DNA from: JAJRRH01 sp047638815
Lineage (GTDB): Bacteria > Bacteroidota > Bacteroidia > Flavobacteriales_D > JABDKJ01
Direction of reading: 5' to 3'
DNA length: 25,965 nucleotides
NCBI GenBank assembly: GCA_047638815.1
Contig: JBLIMR010000040.1
Span: 1 to 25,965 of the forward strand
Both the position numbers and the translations under genes were made by a program. Shown piece after piece: positions 24,314-25,965 of the stretch (position 1 is its first letter; each line of letters opens with the position of its first letter). The notes under the pieces were generated by a model. That model made no database searches. It was not told the DNA's origin and worked only from the letters and a program-made list of their open reading frames with translations.

Positions 24314-24634
24314 ATGAATGATATATCATACAGGAAATGGTCTTCTAGAAGTGATTTTACACTAGAAAAGACCTTTGGGGAGTTTATCAGGCACCATCGC
24401 CTAAGACAGAATATTACCCAAGGGAATCTATCGGAATCTGCAGGGATAAGCCGCTCGACATTGAGCCTTATGGAAAGGGGTGAAAGTGTAAATCTCAGTA
24501 CATTTATAAAAGTACTTAGAGCTCTAAATCTACTTCATGTTATGGAGCACTTTGAAGTGAAAAACGAGATGAGTCCGATTCAGTTGGCCAAGTTAGAACG
24601 AGAGCAAAGAAAACGTGCGAGCGCTTCAAAATAA
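24314..24634 (+). CDS. hipB: HipB-like antitoxin, XRE-family DNA-binding protein
   Basis: The 106-residue protein has a Cro/C1-type helix-turn-helix (about 22-75): FGEFIRHHRLRQNITQGNLSESAGISRSTLSLMERG, the recognition helix in SRSTLSLMERG, then VNLSTFIKVLRALNLL. A basic C-terminal tail (KLEREQRKRASASK) follows. In HipBA modules the antitoxin binds the HipA kinase and represses the operon. It is followed after 15 bases by hipA on the same strand, the usual antitoxin-first order. The N-terminus has about 20 extra residues before the HTH compared with a minimal XRE domain. Confidence 0.92.
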   Translation: MNDISYRKWSSRSDFTLEKTFGEFIRHHRLRQNITQGNLSESAGISRSTLSLMERGESVNLSTFIKVLRALNLLHVMEHFEVKNEMSPIQLAKLEREQRKRASASK

Positions 24635-24649
24635 ATATCGCGAAAGATT

Positions 24650-25965
24650 ATGGTAACTACAGCTTTTGTAAAAATATGGGGAGAGACGGTCGGTGCGGTG
24701 GCATTGAATGAAAGCACTCGAATAGCCAGCTTCGAATACGACAAGAAATTCCTACAAAAAGACTGGGACCTGTCTCCGATTAAAATGCCCATCTCCTCTC
24801 CCACTCCAATATTTTCATTTCCAGAATTACGACCACAGAGAAATAGTGAATATGACACCTTCAAAGGTCTTCCTGGATTACTTGCCGATGCACTCCCTGA
24901 CAAGTACGGTAACCAATTGATCAACTCATGGCTGTCCCGTAACGGCAGAGCATCTAACAGCATGAATCCTATAGAGCAACTTTGCTTTATAGGAGAAAGA
25001 GGCATGGGTGCTATAGAATTTGAGCCTTCGCAAATGACCATAAGCAAAAGAACATTTTCCATAGAGTTAGATTCTCTTGTAGATGTCGCTCAAAAAATGT
25101 TATCCAACAGAGAGGATTTCAAAACAGGAATAAATGAAGGCTCTGAAAAGGCAATAAAAGAAATACTAAAAATAGGAACCTCAGCCGGTGGTGCTAGACC
25201 CAAAGCAGTAATAGCATTCAATAAAAAAACGGGTGAAGTAAAATCAGGGCAGACAAGAGCACCAAAAGGATTTGAACATTGGCTTATAAAACTCGATGGT
25301 GTCAGTGATGAACAATTTGGAACAAGCCAAGGATACGGCCGAGTAGAAATGGCCTATTACCATATGGCCAAAGATTGCGGTATCGATATCATGGAGTCTC
25401 ATCTTCTTGAAGAAAATGGCCGAGCACACTTCATGACTAAAAGATACGATCGAGAAGGCTCAATGACCAAACATCATGTACAGACTTGGTGTGCAATGCA
25501 ACATGTTGACTTCAACGATGTGCATAGCTTTAGCTACGAACAACTGTTCCAGACTATGCGCATTCTGAATCTACCTTATAGAGACATGGAGCAGATGTTT
25601 CGCAGAATGGTTTTCAATTTAATCTCAAAGAACTGTGATGACCACACCAAGAATTTCTCTTTTCGTTTAAAGCAAAATGAACCATGGGAGCTTGCTCCAG
25701 CCTATGATCTTTGCTACGCCTATCGTGCCGATAGCATATGGGTTAGCCAACACGCACTGAGCATCAATGGCAAACGAAAAGATTTTGTTTTGGAAGATTT
25801 ACTGGCGGTAGCAGATTTGGTTCGAGTGAAAAAGGCTAACAATATTATTGAAGAAATACAGGGTGTTGTTTCAAACTGGGTTATGTATGCCAAGGAGACG
25901 GGGTTAAGTGCTGAGATGAGGGAGTTGATTGGAGGGAATCATGTTTTGATTGAGAGTGATGATTG
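24650..25965 (+). CDS. hipA: HipA-like serine/threonine kinase toxin, C-terminus beyond the window
   Basis: From ATG 24650 the frame stays open for 438 codons to the edge. The N-terminal subdomain (KIWGETVGAVAL, then LPGLLADALPDKYGN) matches HipA subdomain 1. The kinase core has the Gly-rich loop IGTSAGGARPKAVIAFN (about 176-191, containing a Ser/Thr pair near the autophosphorylation position of E. coli HipA), Lys214 (HWLIKLDG), the catalytic loop NCDDHTKNFSF (Asp330/Asp331, Lys334, Asn335) and the metal-binding Asp353 (LAPAYDL). HipA phosphorylates glutamyl-tRNA synthetase in E. coli and stops translation; the target here is not known. HipA is normally about 440 residues, so only a few residues should be missing. 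Confidence 0.93.
   Translation, partial: MVTTAFVKIWGETVGAVALNESTRIASFEYDKKFLQKDWDLSPIKMPISSPTPIFSFPELRPQRNSEYDTFKGLPGLLADALPDKYGNQLINSWLSRNGRASNSMNPIEQLCFIGERGMGAIEFEPSQMTISKRTFSIELDSLVDVAQKMLSNREDFKTGINEGSEKAIKEILKIGTSAGGARPKAVIAFNKKTGEVKSGQTRAPKGFEHWLIKLDGVSDEQFGTSQGYGRVEMAYYHMAKDCGIDIMESHLLEENGRAHFMTKRYDREGSMTKHHVQTWCAMQHVDFNDVHSFSYEQLFQTMRILNLPYRDMEQMFRRMVFNLISKNCDDHTKNFSFRLKQNEPWELAPAYDLCYAYRADSIWVSQHALSINGKRKDFVLEDLLAVADLVRVKKANNIIEEIQGVVSNWVMYAKETGLSAEMRELIGGNHVLIESDD

Noticed and set aside
24580..25062. 160-codon reverse-strand frame across hipA
   Set aside because: The plus strand encodes clear HipA motifs here; the reverse product has no recognisable domain and lacks promoter or start signals.
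24314..25965. Calling hipBA part of a novel defence island
   Set aside because: Only a standard HipB-HipA pair is visible; neighbours (NfeD-flotillin, kelch protein) are not defence genes and the region right of the window is unseen.

Overview
The window looks like a chromosomal segment of a low-GC member of the Bacteroidota, probably a marine or soil Cytophagales/Flavobacteriia-type bacterium. The evidence is two proteins with C-terminal type IX secretion (T9SS) sorting domains, a DbpA-tailed DEAD-box helicase, RlmF and LpxD of the Bacteroidota type, DUF4386 and DUF6326 membrane proteins, Bacteroidota-like -7 promoter elements (TAnnTTTG) and the general lack of Shine-Dalgarno sequences. The exact genus cannot be read from the sequence.

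Layout. 1-209 (-) is the N-terminus of a catalase-peroxidase (KatG) running off the left edge. A 520-base gap with an imperfect inverted-repeat element follows. 732-3845 holds housekeeping-type genes: an isochorismatase-like hydrolase, the 23S rRNA methyltransferase RlmF, and a convergent DEAD-box helicase. From about 3.97 to 11.05 kb intact genes (an AraC regulator, a GNAT acetyltransferase, LpxD and a small divergent protein-kinase homologue) alternate with damaged ones. The damaged genes are a DsbA-like lipoprotein with one in-frame UAA, an acetyltransferase with an in-frame UAA and a lost 3' half, a hydroxymuconate-isomerase homologue whose start codon reads AUC, a signal-peptide gene remnant, and a short-chain dehydrogenase with nonsense codons plus a -1 frameshift.

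11.16-21.8 kb is a plus-strand run: an MscS-family channel, a TPR lipoprotein, DUF4386 and DUF6326 membrane proteins, a Tat-signal intradiol dioxygenase with a T9SS domain, a LysE-type exporter next to an AraC regulator, thioredoxin, a cupredoxin-like exported protein with a terminator, an MFS transporter, a redoxin split by an A8 frameshift, and a secreted kelch protein with a T9SS domain. 21.9-23.9 kb (-) is a two-gene NfeD-flotillin operon. 24.3 kb to the right edge (+) is a HipB-HipA toxin-antitoxin pair with HipA incomplete at its C-terminus. A divergent AT-rich control region lies between the last two units.

I see no CRISPR array, tRNA, rRNA, transposase or prophage genes, and no gene set that is clearly a new multi-gene system. 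The most notable signals are the concentration of independent gene lesions in 4-11 kb, the homopolymer frameshift in the redoxin gene, the divergent small kinase, the dual Tat/T9SS architecture of the dioxygenase, and the candidate operators at hipBA.
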